A DNA stretch of 64,000 nucleotides from Alphaproteobacteria bacterium (GTDB taxonomy: Bacteria > Pseudomonadota > Alphaproteobacteria > ATCC43930 > CGMCC-115725), in the NCBI GenBank assembly GCA_028871455.1, contig JAGWNF010000003.1, positions 186,001-250,000 of the forward strand, given 5' to 3'. Of the stretch, positions 35,298 to 44,565 are shown piece after piece. The position numbers and the translations under genes are program-made. The notes beneath the pieces are model-generated. The model was not told where the DNA came from. It did not search any database and was given only the letters and a program-made list of their open reading frames with translations. Within the stretch, counting starts at the first letter, position 1. Each line of letters opens with the position of its first letter.

Positions 35298-36043
35298 GCC
35301 GCGTCTCCGTAGGCGCCGTAGCCGGTCTCTTCGAGTTCGCGCGCCAGCGCCGCGTCGCCGGACTTGACGATGCGGCCGGCCGACAGCACGTGCACGCGAT
35401 CCGGCACGACGTAATTCAGCAGCCGCTGGTAGTGCGTGATCATCACGATGGCGCGGTCCGGTCCGCGCAAAGCATTGATGCCACGCGACACCATCTGCAA
35501 CGCGTCGATGTCGAGGCCGCTGTCGGTCTCGTCGAGGATGGCGAGCTTGGGATCGAGCATCGCCATCTGGAAAATCTCGTTGCGCTTCTTCTCGCCGCCG
35601 GAGAACCCGACGTTGACGCCGCGCTGGAGCAGGTCCTCGCCGATCTCGAGCAGCTTCAGTTTGGCACGCACCGCCTTGAGGAACTGGCCGGCGTCCATCT
35701 CGCTCTCGCCGCGCTGCTTGCGCACTGCGTTGAGCGCCGCGCGCAGAAAATACATGTTGTTCACGCCCGGAATCTCGACCGGATACTGGAACGCGAGGAA
35801 GACGCCGGCGCGGGCGCGCTCGTCCGCCGGCATCGCCAGCAGGTCGCGCCCTTCGTAGAGCACCTGGCCTTCCGTCACCTCGTAACCCGGCTTACCGGAC
35901 AGCACGCCGGCGAGCGTGCTTTTCCCCGAGCCGTTCGGCCCCATGATGGCGTGCACCTCGCCGGCCTTCACTGCCAGGTCGACGCCCTTGAGGATCTCGC
36001 GGCCGTCGGCGATCCGCGCGTGCAAATTCCCGATTTCAAGCAT
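35294..36043 (-). CDS. sufC: Fe-S cluster assembly ATPase SufC
   Basis: The 249-residue ABC-type ATPase of the SufBC2D complex. Walker A is IMGPNGSGKSTLAGVLSG, the Q loop FLAFQYPVEIPGVNNMYFLR, the signature GFSGGEKKRNEIFQM, Walker B AILDETDSGLDIDAL, and the switch histidine lies in VMITHYQRLLNYV. The ATG at 36043 begins MLEIGNLHARIADGREILKG; the longer frame upstream is sufB shadow. It lies 2 bp after sufB. Confidence 0.96.
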   Translation of the reverse strand: MLEIGNLHARIADGREILKGVDLAVKAGEVHAIMGPNGSGKSTLAGVLSGKPGYEVTEGQVLYEGRDLLAMPADERARAGVFLAFQYPVEIPGVNNMYFLRAALNAVRKQRGESEMDAGQFLKAVRAKLKLLEIGEDLLQRGVNVGFSGGEKKRNEIFQMAMLDPKLAILDETDSGLDIDALQMVSRGINALRGPDRAIVMITHYQRLLNYVVPDRVHVLSAGRIVKSGDAALARELEETGYGAYGDAA

Positions 36044-36045
36044 GA

Positions 36046-37490
<1,445 letters not shown>

Positions 37491-37494
<4 letters not shown>

Positions 37495-37961
37495 GGCGCG
37501 GCTCCCTGCCCCTCTTTCGGGCCGGGTTTCGGCGGCAGCTTCACCCACTGGGCGAAGATGGCGGCCGGCGTCATCTCGGCCAGCGTCATCGCCGCCAGTG
37601 CGGTGCCGACGGCGTCGTTGATCCGTTTCCAGTGCGGCTTGGTCGAGCAGAACTCCGTCCGCGTACAATCCGGACCGTGGATCGTGCACTGGGTGACGCC
37701 GATGGCGCCGTCAATCGCGGCTACCACCTCGGCGATCGAGATCGTCTCGGCCGGCCGCGCCAGCCGGTAACCGCCCGACGCGCCCCGCGAAGCGGTCACG
37801 ACGCCGCCATGCGCCAGCGCCTTCAGCAGCTTGGCCACCGTGGCGCGCGGCAGCCGCGCCTGTTCCGCCAGGGTTGCGGCATTCATCTGCCGGTCCGGCT
37901 GGGCCGCCAGTTGGGTCGCAACGATGACGCCATAATCGGCCAGCTTACTGAGAATGATCAT
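37491..37961 (-). CDS. Rrf2-family regulator of the suf operon
   Basis: The 156-residue winged-helix protein belongs to the Rrf2 family (SUF-associated subgroup, IscR-like). It begins [20 protein letters not shown], has the wing [20 protein letters not shown], and carries three cysteines ([20 protein letters not shown]) placed as in Fe-S binding Rrf2 proteins, so it can read cellular Fe-S status. I use the ATG at 37961; a TTG two codons upstream is possible. As first gene of rrf2-sufBCDSU-T it is expected to regulate its own operon through the dyad just upstream. Confidence 0.92.
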
Positions 37962-37975
37962 TGCCAACCGTTGAT

Positions 37976-38016
37976 ATTTAGGACTGTTTCGGTACTCATT
38001 TAGGTCGGCACTAAAT
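37976..38016 (-). promoter_or_regulatory. Candidate Rrf2 operator/promoter of the suf operon
   Basis: Just before the rrf2 start lie two copies of ATTTAGG (37976-37982 and 37998-38004, plus-strand reading, 22 bp apart) and, at the second, a perfect dyad ATTTAG-N7-CTAAAT (37998-38016). On the minus strand a TTGAAA at about 38023-38028 could be a -35, with the dyad covering the -10 zone. The position over the core promoter would suit repression by the Rrf2 product. Site and promoter are proposed by eye only. Confidence 0.5.
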
Positions 38017-38213
38017 CGCGCCTTTCAAGCCGAAACAACCCTTTTCTCGTCAGGGATTTGCGACCTGTCGCCACAGGCGGCGGAACGGCGTTAACCACGT
38101 TCGGCCGACGATGCTTAATCCAACATAGGGGCGTTAACCATATTCTAAAGCGACAGATTAACAATTCTCTGTGATATATTGGTTTTGAAACATTTTTATT
38201 CCGGTCGTTCCCG

Positions 38214-39674
38214 ATGCTCTTCCGCCGCGCCATTGCCCTTGCGGTGGCCGCCCTGGTGCTGGCCGCCACGCCCTCCCTCGCCGACATGATCATCAAACTG
38301 CGCGACGGCCAGGTGATCACGGTGCCGGTCCAGCCGGGCGACATCGAGTCGCTGAGCTTCACCGGTTCGGCCGTCCCGGCGCCGGCCGCCGCATCGTCCG
38401 CCGTGGCCGCGCCGATCTCGCTCGCGCCCGCCTCAACCGCCGCCGCGGCCAGCGCACCAGCCGAATCGCGCGATAGCGGCGTCCATCCACCGCCCAACGC
38501 GCTGGTCTTTCCGCCCATGCGGCCCGATCATCCGAGCGGCCGCGTCCTGCATGTCGGCCCGAGCCGCGAGCTCAAGGTGCCGAGCCAGGCCGCCAAGGAA
38601 GCGCGCAACGGCGACATCGTCGAGATCGACGCCGCCGATTACCGCGGTGACGTCGCGGTGTGGAACCAGAACGACATCGTCATCCGCGGCGTCGGCGGCC
38701 GGCCGCATCTCTACGCCGACGGCGATGCGGCGCAGGGCAAGGCGATCTGGGTGACCCACGGCAACAAGATCCGCATCTCGAACATCGAGTTTTCGGGCTG
38801 CAAGGTGGCGGACGGCAATGGCGCCGCCATCCGCGCCGAAGGCGCCGGCCTGACGCTGGTCAATGTCTACATCCACGACAACGAAGACGGTTTGCTCTCC
38901 GCTCCCAATCCTCAGAGCGACATCGTCATCGAGAATTCGGAATTCGCGCATAACGGCACGACCAGCGGCTCGACCCACGGCATCTATATCGGGCAGGTGC
39001 GCAATTTCGTGCTGCGCGGCAGCTATTTCCACGACACCGTGACCGGCCATCACGTCAAGACGCGCGCGCTCAACAACTACATCCTCTACAACCGCATCAT
39101 CGATTACTCGGACACCGCGAGCTATTCGATCGACGTGTCGAACGGCGGCCGCACCTACATCATCGGCAACGTCATCGAGAAAGGGCCGCGTGCCGAGAAC
39201 TACGCCATGATCGCCTATGCGATGGAAGGCCCGACCAATCCGTCGCAGAAGCTCTATGTCGTCGGCAACACCATGGTGATGAACCGCAGCTCCGGCCTGT
39301 TCATCCGCTCACGCTCTCCCGATCCTGCCTATGTGGCCGACAACATCATGGCCGGGCCTGGCATGCCGATCATCGGCGCCGGCGTCTTCGTCAACAACGT
39401 GCTCGCCGGCGCGCATGTCGACGCCGGCGTGCTCAACGCTAATGGCAGCCGCGGCAACCGCGTCGTTTCCAACGTACGCTTCGCCGACGCGGCGCATTAC
39501 GACTATCGCTTGCTGTCCGGCTCGCCAGCGATCGGCGCCGGTGTCGATCCTGGCAGCTCCGACGGCTTCAGCCTGCGGCCGACCTACGCTCCGCTGACGC
39601 CGCTTGGCATCGCCGCGCGCGCCACCACCGGCCCGCTCGACGACGGCGCGATCCCCTTCCAGCCGCAGGGCTGA
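38214..39674 (+). CDS. Secreted right-handed parallel beta-helix protein
   Basis: A 486-residue exported protein. The signal peptide is FRRAIALAVAALVLAATPSLA. Residues 24-50 (MIIKLRDGQVITVPVQPGDI) look like a short SH3-like or propeptide stretch, then comes an Ala/Pro-rich linker to about 85, then a parallel beta-helix from about 110 on with repeated turns such as GNKIRISNIEFSGCKVADGN, DIVIENSEFAHNG, NFVLRGSYFHDTVTGHHVKT and NYILYNRIIDYSDTASYSID. The fold is that of pectate-lyase-like proteins; no lyase active site could be assigned. It is divergent from the suf operon and converges with another beta-helix gene 6 bp away. Confidence 0.8.
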   Translation: MLFRRAIALAVAALVLAATPSLADMIIKLRDGQVITVPVQPGDIESLSFTGSAVPAPAAASSAVAAPISLAPASTAAAASAPAESRDSGVHPPPNALVFPPMRPDHPSGRVLHVGPSRELKVPSQAAKEARNGDIVEIDAADYRGDVAVWNQNDIVIRGVGGRPHLYADGDAAQGKAIWVTHGNKIRISNIEFSGCKVADGNGAAIRAEGAGLTLVNVYIHDNEDGLLSAPNPQSDIVIENSEFAHNGTTSGSTHGIYIGQVRNFVLRGSYFHDTVTGHHVKTRALNNYILYNRIIDYSDTASYSIDVSNGGRTYIIGNVIEKGPRAENYAMIAYAMEGPTNPSQKLYVVGNTMVMNRSSGLFIRSRSPDPAYVADNIMAGPGMPIIGAGVFVNNVLAGAHVDAGVLNANGSRGNRVVSNVRFADAAHYDYRLLSGSPAIGAGVDPGSSDGFSLRPTYAPLTPLGIAARATTGPLDDGAIPFQPQG

Positions 39675-39680
39675 AACGCG

Positions 39681-40802
39681 CTAGCGATCGCGCTTCGTCA
39701 GCGCATCCCAATAACGGCGATAGGCGGCAATCGCGCGCCGGGCGAAGTCCGGCGGCACCATGTGTGGATTGCCGCCGATATGGAAGCTGTGGCCGAGATC
39801 GAGACGCGCGCCGGCTTGGGCGACGACGCCACCACCGTCCACCGTGTTGTCCGTGACGGTCGCGCTAGTATCGGGCGAGATCGCCACGACGCCACCGGTG
39901 CTGATCAGCGTGTTGCCGGTCACCTGCGCGTTGGCGGCGCGGAAGAGATAGATGCCGGGCTCGGCCGGACAGGCCAGCACGACATTGCCGCGGATGACGC
40001 CGTCGCGATTCTCGTCGTGGTCACAGCTGCCCTCGCAGAATTCGGGACCGGTGCCACTGCCGCCAAGCGACAGGCCGCGGGTATAGCGCAGATGCGACAG
40101 CCGGTCGGCGCACAACACGACGTTGTGCTCGATCAGCGTGCCGGACGAGTTACCCTTGAAGAACAGCGCATAGCCATAGTCGTCGGTGCGTGTCGCCGGA
40201 TGGTCGAAGGTCTTGCCGTAGTCGGCGATCAGATTGCCGCGCACGACCCAGCGTTTGCCGCCGACCACGTCGATCGTCGCGATCGGATTGTCGGTATGGC
40301 GCACATGCGTGCCGAAGAGCCAGTTGTCCTCGATCCGCACGTCGTTCGGGAACCGGCCGCCCTCGCCGTTGCCCTTGATATGCGCGTTGTAGTCGTGGAC
40401 ACGGTTGTGCCGGATCAGCGTGCGATCGGCGCCGCTGACAATGTGGAAGGCATGCTCGCAGTCGGTGTCGGTCGGACAGGCGCCGGCGATATCGAGATTC
40501 TCGAATACCCAGTCCGGCGCCGATACCTTGAAGAACTCGGTGGCGTCTGACGTCAGCATGACATCGCCTAAGCGCCGCGCGCGCAGCGTGATCGGATGAC
40601 CCGGCGTGCCCCCGTGATGAATCCGGATCGGCGGCAGCACATAACGGCCCGGCGCGATGGTGATGACGTCGCCCGGTTCGGCACGCTGCAGCGCGGTCAA
40701 GATGTCGGCGACGGTGCCGACGGTGATCTCACGCGCCATGGCGGATCCCGCTAAGCCGCATAGCAGAATAAGCGCGACGAGCGCCGCTCGCTTTGTCATC
40801 AT
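39681..40802 (-). CDS. Secreted right-handed parallel beta-helix protein
   Basis: The 373-residue product starts with a signal peptide (RAALVALILLCGLAGSAMA) and follows with a pectate-lyase-like beta-helix: LQRAEPGDVITIAPGRYVLP, HPITLRARRLGDVMLTSD, WVFENLDIAGACPTDTDC, TLIRHNRVHDYNAHIKGNGE and EDNWLFGTHVRHTDNPIAT. The cysteine pairs CPTDTDC and CEGSCDHDENRDG may form disulfides in the periplasm. The start is ATG 40802 (a second ATG follows directly); the longer frame upstream lacks protein character. It faces the other beta-helix gene tail to tail. Confidence 0.8.
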   Translation of the reverse strand: MMTKRAALVALILLCGLAGSAMAREITVGTVADILTALQRAEPGDVITIAPGRYVLPPIRIHHGGTPGHPITLRARRLGDVMLTSDATEFFKVSAPDWVFENLDIAGACPTDTDCEHAFHIVSGADRTLIRHNRVHDYNAHIKGNGEGGRFPNDVRIEDNWLFGTHVRHTDNPIATIDVVGGKRWVVRGNLIADYGKTFDHPATRTDDYGYALFFKGNSSGTLIEHNVVLCADRLSHLRYTRGLSLGGSGTGPEFCEGSCDHDENRDGVIRGNVVLACPAEPGIYLFRAANAQVTGNTLISTGGVVAISPDTSATVTDNTVDGGGVVAQAGARLDLGHSFHIGGNPHMVPPDFARRAIAAYRRYWDALTKRDR

Positions 40803-40963
40803 CGCAATATGCCCTATTCTTCCGAGTCGACCAAAGCGGGGCCTCATGGATTTCGAATTCTCCGAAAGGTCGAAGGCGGCATGGCTGATGGACAGGGCCA
40901 GCAACAAAGCGGCGCGACGCGAGGTGGCGCCGATCAAGGCGGCGGAAGGCTCAAAACAACCGG

Positions 40964-41704
40964 CTAGTCGAGCAAACTGACTTTGCCGCTTGCAAGATCG
41001 TAATAGGCGGCAACGACTTTGAGTTGATCCTTCTTGAACGCGTCGGCGATGACCGGCGATGATTCGCGCAGCAACGCGGCTTGAATTCGCGCGTTCGCCT
41101 TGGTTGCGGCCTCAAGGTTGCGCCCGGCCTGGTCCACGGCGGGTCGGATATAGCGGTAAAGCCCGCTGATCTGTCCCGGAACAGCTTTCGCATCGATCGA
41201 AGCTTTGACGGCGCCGCAATTGGCATGACCCATCACGATGATCGCCTTCGTCCCGAGGACCGCGACGCCGTATTCGAGGCTGGCGATAATCTCCGACGAG
41301 GCAACATTGCCGGCAACGCGCGTGACGAACAGGCGTCCGATGCTTTGATCGAAAATCAGCTCGATCGGAACGCGCGAATCCGCACAGGAAAGCACGGCAC
41401 CGAACGGCTCCTGCTTCTCGAACGTTTTCGCCTTCAGCGCTTTGAGATCGTCGTTGAAGGACGTCATGCGACCTTCAACAAAGCGCCGGTTCCCCGCCAT
41501 CATTTCATGAAGCGCCGCTTCGGGATTCATGGTCGTTTGCGCGCGCGCCGCCGACGTCACGGCCAGCGCCGCACCGGATCCCGTCAATATTCCGGCGGCC
41601 ACGCCGGCGACGGACGATTGGAGAAAGCCACGCCGCGAACAGCAAACACTGCTCCCAGGACCAGCCGCGGCGGCTGACCGGTCGGTGTCCAAAGCTGATG
41701 CCAT
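40964..41704 (-). CDS. Beta-class carbonic anhydrase with Tat signal
   Basis: The 246-residue enzyme interconverts CO2 and bicarbonate. The N-terminus CCSRRGFLQSSVAGVAAGIL has a twin-arginine motif and a hydrophobic stretch ending at AARAQ, so it is likely exported folded with zinc. The mature part has the zinc site and dyad: AVLSCADSRVPIELIFDQ (Cys, Asp-Arg) and VMGHANCGAVKAS (His, Cys), in a single short domain. The ATG at 41704 follows AAGAAGGGGG. Its neighbours give no pathway; a role in periplasmic CO2 or pH handling is inferred. Confidence 0.9.
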   Translation of the reverse strand: MASALDTDRSAAAAGPGSSVCCSRRGFLQSSVAGVAAGILTGSGAALAVTSAARAQTTMNPEAALHEMMAGNRRFVEGRMTSFNDDLKALKAKTFEKQEPFGAVLSCADSRVPIELIFDQSIGRLFVTRVAGNVASSEIIASLEYGVAVLGTKAIIVMGHANCGAVKASIDAKAVPGQISGLYRYIRPAVDQAGRNLEAATKANARIQAALLRESSPVIADAFKKDQLKVVAAYYDLASGKVSLLD

Positions 41705-41897
41705 CGGTGCCCCCTTCTTGGAGCCGGCAGACCGCCGGCGGGTCGTTGCGAGCGTCGAAAGCGGGTCGGAAGAATACACGGGTCTTGAGCCCAGAGCGCG
41801 TTCCCGGTGGGCCGGTCCGCGATATGCCCCTGCGAAATGGAGGCTTGTTCCTCTTTTGTTCCTATGCTAGCGTCCTCCCCTCAAGTGGAGGAAAGCC

Positions 41898-41999
41898 ATG
41901 ATGCTCCGTACCAAACGCATCGCCGGCGGCTGGGATGGCCAGGCCATCGCCGTGCTGCTGTTCGGCTGGTTCGTCGCGCTCTACGTCACCCTCACCTGA
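41898..41999 (+). CDS. 33-residue single-pass membrane protein
   Basis: This short gene has an excellent Shine-Dalgarno (GTGGAGGAAAGCC directly before ATG). The product has a basic start (MMLRTKRIAGGWDG) followed by one hydrophobic helix (AIAVLLFGWFVALYVTLT) that reaches the C-terminus. No known family comes to mind. It stands alone between the divergent carbonic anhydrase gene and the two-component operon, about 120 bp before the response regulator. The ribosome site and the membrane-helix pattern make a real small protein likely. Confidence 0.65.
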   Translation: MMLRTKRIAGGWDGQAIAVLLFGWFVALYVTLT

Positions 42000-42122
42000 G
42001 GGATCGCGACCGCAAAAAAAATTAAATTCCGCGAAACAAAGCCAAAATACCCGCCGCGGCTGCGGGGCGTGGCATCACGGTGACGATTTCCGTAGCGTCG
42101 CGCCCGCGCTATGGTCGCCGCC

Positions 42123-42797
42123 ATGAAACTCCTGGTCATCGAGGATGACCGCGAGGCCGCGGCGTACATCGCCAAGGGCCTGGCGGAGTCCGGCTATGTC
42201 GTCGATCAGGCGTCTGAGGGCCGCGACGGCCTGTTCATGGCCTCGAGCGGCGGCTACGACGCTCTTGTCGTCGACCGCATGCTGCCGGGCATGGACGGAC
42301 TTTCGCTCATCGCCGCGCTGCGCGCCGCCAACATCCGCACGCCCGTGCTGATCCTGAGCGCGCTCGGCGCGGTCGACGATCGCGTCAAGGGTCTGCGCGC
42401 CGGCAGCGACGACTATCTCGTCAAGCCTTTCGCCTTCGCCGAGCTGCTGGCGCGCGTCGAGGCGCTGATCCGCCGCGGACCGCAGATACCGACCACCACT
42501 AAGCTCAAGGTCGGCGATCTCGAGCTCGATCTGCTGGCGCGCGCCGTGTCGCGCCAGGGTCGAGCGATCGAGCTCCTGCCCCGCGAATTTAGCCTGCTCG
42601 AATTCCTGATGCGCCACGCCGGCCAGGTGGTAACGCGCACCATGCTGCTCGAAAGCGTCTGGGATTATCATTTCGATCCCCAGACCAACGTCATCGACGT
42701 ACATATCAGCCGGCTGCGCCAGAAGCTCGACAAGGGTTTCGCCCATCCTATGCTCCAGACGGTGCGCGGCGCCGGCTATCGCTTGAGCGCCGAATAA
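42123..42797 (+). CDS. OmpR-family response regulator
   Basis: A 224-residue two-domain regulator. The receiver starts MKLLVIEDDREAAAYIAKGL, with the phospho-acceptor Asp in LVVDRMLPGMDGLSLI (near 51) and the Lys in DDYLVKPFAFAELLARVEAL. The winged-helix DNA-binding domain (about 125-224) has LLPREFSLLEFLMRHAGQVV and the recognition helix region NVIDVHISRLRQKLDKG, ending HPMLQTVRGAGYRL. A start four codons earlier is also possible. It is followed after 4 bp by its sensor kinase. Targets are unknown. Confidence 0.93.
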   Translation: MKLLVIEDDREAAAYIAKGLAESGYVVDQASEGRDGLFMASSGGYDALVVDRMLPGMDGLSLIAALRAANIRTPVLILSALGAVDDRVKGLRAGSDDYLVKPFAFAELLARVEALIRRGPQIPTTTKLKVGDLELDLLARAVSRQGRAIELLPREFSLLEFLMRHAGQVVTRTMLLESVWDYHFDPQTNVIDVHISRLRQKLDKGFAHPMLQTVRGAGYRLSAE

Positions 42798-42801
42798 TCC
42801 C

Positions 42802-44208
42802 TTGGGCCGCTTCTTCAACACCAACGCCTTCCGCCTCGCCGCGCTCTATTTCGCACTGTTCGCGGCGTCGGTGTTGACACTCTTCGCCTTCTTCTACCTG
42901 TCGACCGCCGGCTTCATCGAAGGCCAAGTCGAGCAGACGGTCGGCGCCGAGATCCGCGGCCTGCAGGAACAGTACGAGCAGCTCGGCCTCGCCGGTCTGG
43001 TCGCGCTGGTGCGGGAGCGCAGCCTGAACGAGCGGGTCGACAACATGATCTACATCATGACCGACCCGTTTCTGCATGAGGTCGCCGGCAATTTGTCGGG
43101 GTGGCCGCAGCGGACGACGCCGGTGAAGCCGGGCTGGATCACCTTCCCGTTCGAGGTCCACACCCCCCACGGCACCCAGACGCATACCGCGCTCGGCACG
43201 CAGCTCATCGTCGGCGGGGACCGCCTGCTGGTAGCGCGCGACCTACGCGATGCGACCGCGTTCCGCCAGCGTGTCCTTAGCACCATCGCCTGGGCGGCGC
43301 TGATCAGCCTTGCGCTCGGCATCGTCGGTGGGTTGCTGATGACGCGGCAGATGCTGCGGCGCGTGGAATCCGTCGCCAATACCACGCGCCACATCATTCA
43401 CGGCGATCTCGCCCAGCGCATCCCGCTGACCGGCAGCGGCGACGAGTTCGACCAGCTCGGCAGCAATCTCAACGCGATGCTCGACCAGATCGAACGATTG
43501 ATGGTCGGAATGCGCCAGGTCACCGACAACATCGCGCACGATTTGCGCACGCCACTGTCGCGCCTGCGCTCGCGGCTCGAGGTGACGCTGATCGAAAAGC
43601 CGAACACCGCGCGCTATGCCGAGGTGCTGCGCGAGACCATCGCCGAGGCCGACCAGTTGCTCGGTACCTTCAACGCACTGCTCAGCATCGCCGAGGCCGA
43701 GGCCGGCTCGCGCCGCGACACGACGACCACGGTCGACCTTGCCGAGATCGCGCGCAACGTCGCCGAGCTCTACGAGCCCGTCGCCGACGAGAAAGGGCTG
43801 ACGCTGGTCATCAACGTGCCCGATACGCTGCCGGTGCGCGGCGACCGCCACCTGCTGTCGCAGGCGATCGCCAACTTGCTCGACAACGCCTTGAAATACA
43901 CGCTGGCTGGCCGCGTCTCGCTGACGGTCGGCCGCGACGGGAACAGCGCGCGCATCGAGGTCGCCGACAGCGGCCCGGGCATTCCGCCAGACCGGTGCGA
44001 CGTCGTGTTCGATCGCTTCGTGCGGCTTGAAGGCAGCCGTTCGACGCCCGGCAACGGTCTCGGCCTCAGCCTGGTCCGCGCCGTTGCGACGTTGCACGGC
44101 GGCACGGTGCGGCTTCAGGACAACAATCCGGGTCTGATGGTTGTCTTCGCGTTCCCGGCGGCGCCGGTGGAACCGCTCAGGGCGTCAGACGCTCGCCCCG
44201 CAGCGTGA
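42802..44208 (+). CDS. Membrane sensor histidine kinase
   Basis: The 468-residue kinase begins at a TTG codon; no ATG stands between the regulator stop and the first membrane helix. It has a membrane helix at about 12-34, a periplasmic domain to about 155, a second helix (TIAWAALISLALGIVGGLLM), a HAMP linker (ANTTRHIIHGDLAQRIPLTG), the HisKA box VTDNIAHDLRTPLSRLRSRL with the His near 246, and HATPase motifs LLDNALKYTLAG, VADSGPGIPPD and GNGLGLSLVRAVATLHGG. It is the partner of the OmpR-type regulator upstream. Its last 32 bases overlap a convergent small gene. Confidence 0.92.
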   Translation: MGRFFNTNAFRLAALYFALFAASVLTLFAFFYLSTAGFIEGQVEQTVGAEIRGLQEQYEQLGLAGLVALVRERSLNERVDNMIYIMTDPFLHEVAGNLSGWPQRTTPVKPGWITFPFEVHTPHGTQTHTALGTQLIVGGDRLLVARDLRDATAFRQRVLSTIAWAALISLALGIVGGLLMTRQMLRRVESVANTTRHIIHGDLAQRIPLTGSGDEFDQLGSNLNAMLDQIERLMVGMRQVTDNIAHDLRTPLSRLRSRLEVTLIEKPNTARYAEVLRETIAEADQLLGTFNALLSIAEAEAGSRRDTTTTVDLAEIARNVAELYEPVADEKGLTLVINVPDTLPVRGDRHLLSQAIANLLDNALKYTLAGRVSLTVGRDGNSARIEVADSGPGIPPDRCDVVFDRFVRLEGSRSTPGNGLGLSLVRAVATLHGGTVRLQDNNPGLMVVFAFPAAPVEPLRASDARPAA

Positions 44209-44371
44209 AGACGGCGGATGGCGCGGCTCGGTGACCCAGGCGCCGCGCTAGCTCGGTGAGCTGGCGCCGGACATCGTCCGTGCTGACGCCGGCGCTGCGC
44301 ACCACCGGCACCATCAAGGCGTCGCCGAGAAGCTCGTCGAGTTCGACTTCGCCCGCCATCCGCCACCGCAT
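44177..44371 (-). CDS. Small protein of unknown function (64 residues)
   Basis: I do not recognise this short protein. Its ATG is preceded by TAAGGAG at ideal distance on the minus strand, and the composition is protein-like rather than shadow-like: GEVELDELLGDALMVPVVRS, then STDDVRRQLTELARRL and an FTLRGERL end, with two amphipathic helices. The 3' end overlaps the convergent kinase gene by 32 bp. It could be an antisense partner or simply a closely packed small gene. Confidence 0.55.
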   Translation of the reverse strand: MRWRMAGEVELDELLGDALMVPVVRSAGVSTDDVRRQLTELARRLGHRAAPSAVFTLRGERLTP

Positions 44372-44565
44372 GATCCACTCCTTAACCGCGACTTAACCAA
44401 ACCGCCCGCGATGGGCTGACTCGGAGTGTCGGTGTCAACCATGTCGGCATTAAGGCGTAGATCGGGCCGTTCCGCGGCATTCGAGCGGTGTCCGCGCGGG
44501 TGAAATGCGCTCCAGGGCCCCGGCGTAAGGCATTTCGTAAATCATTTTTCACTACGTTCGATGCA

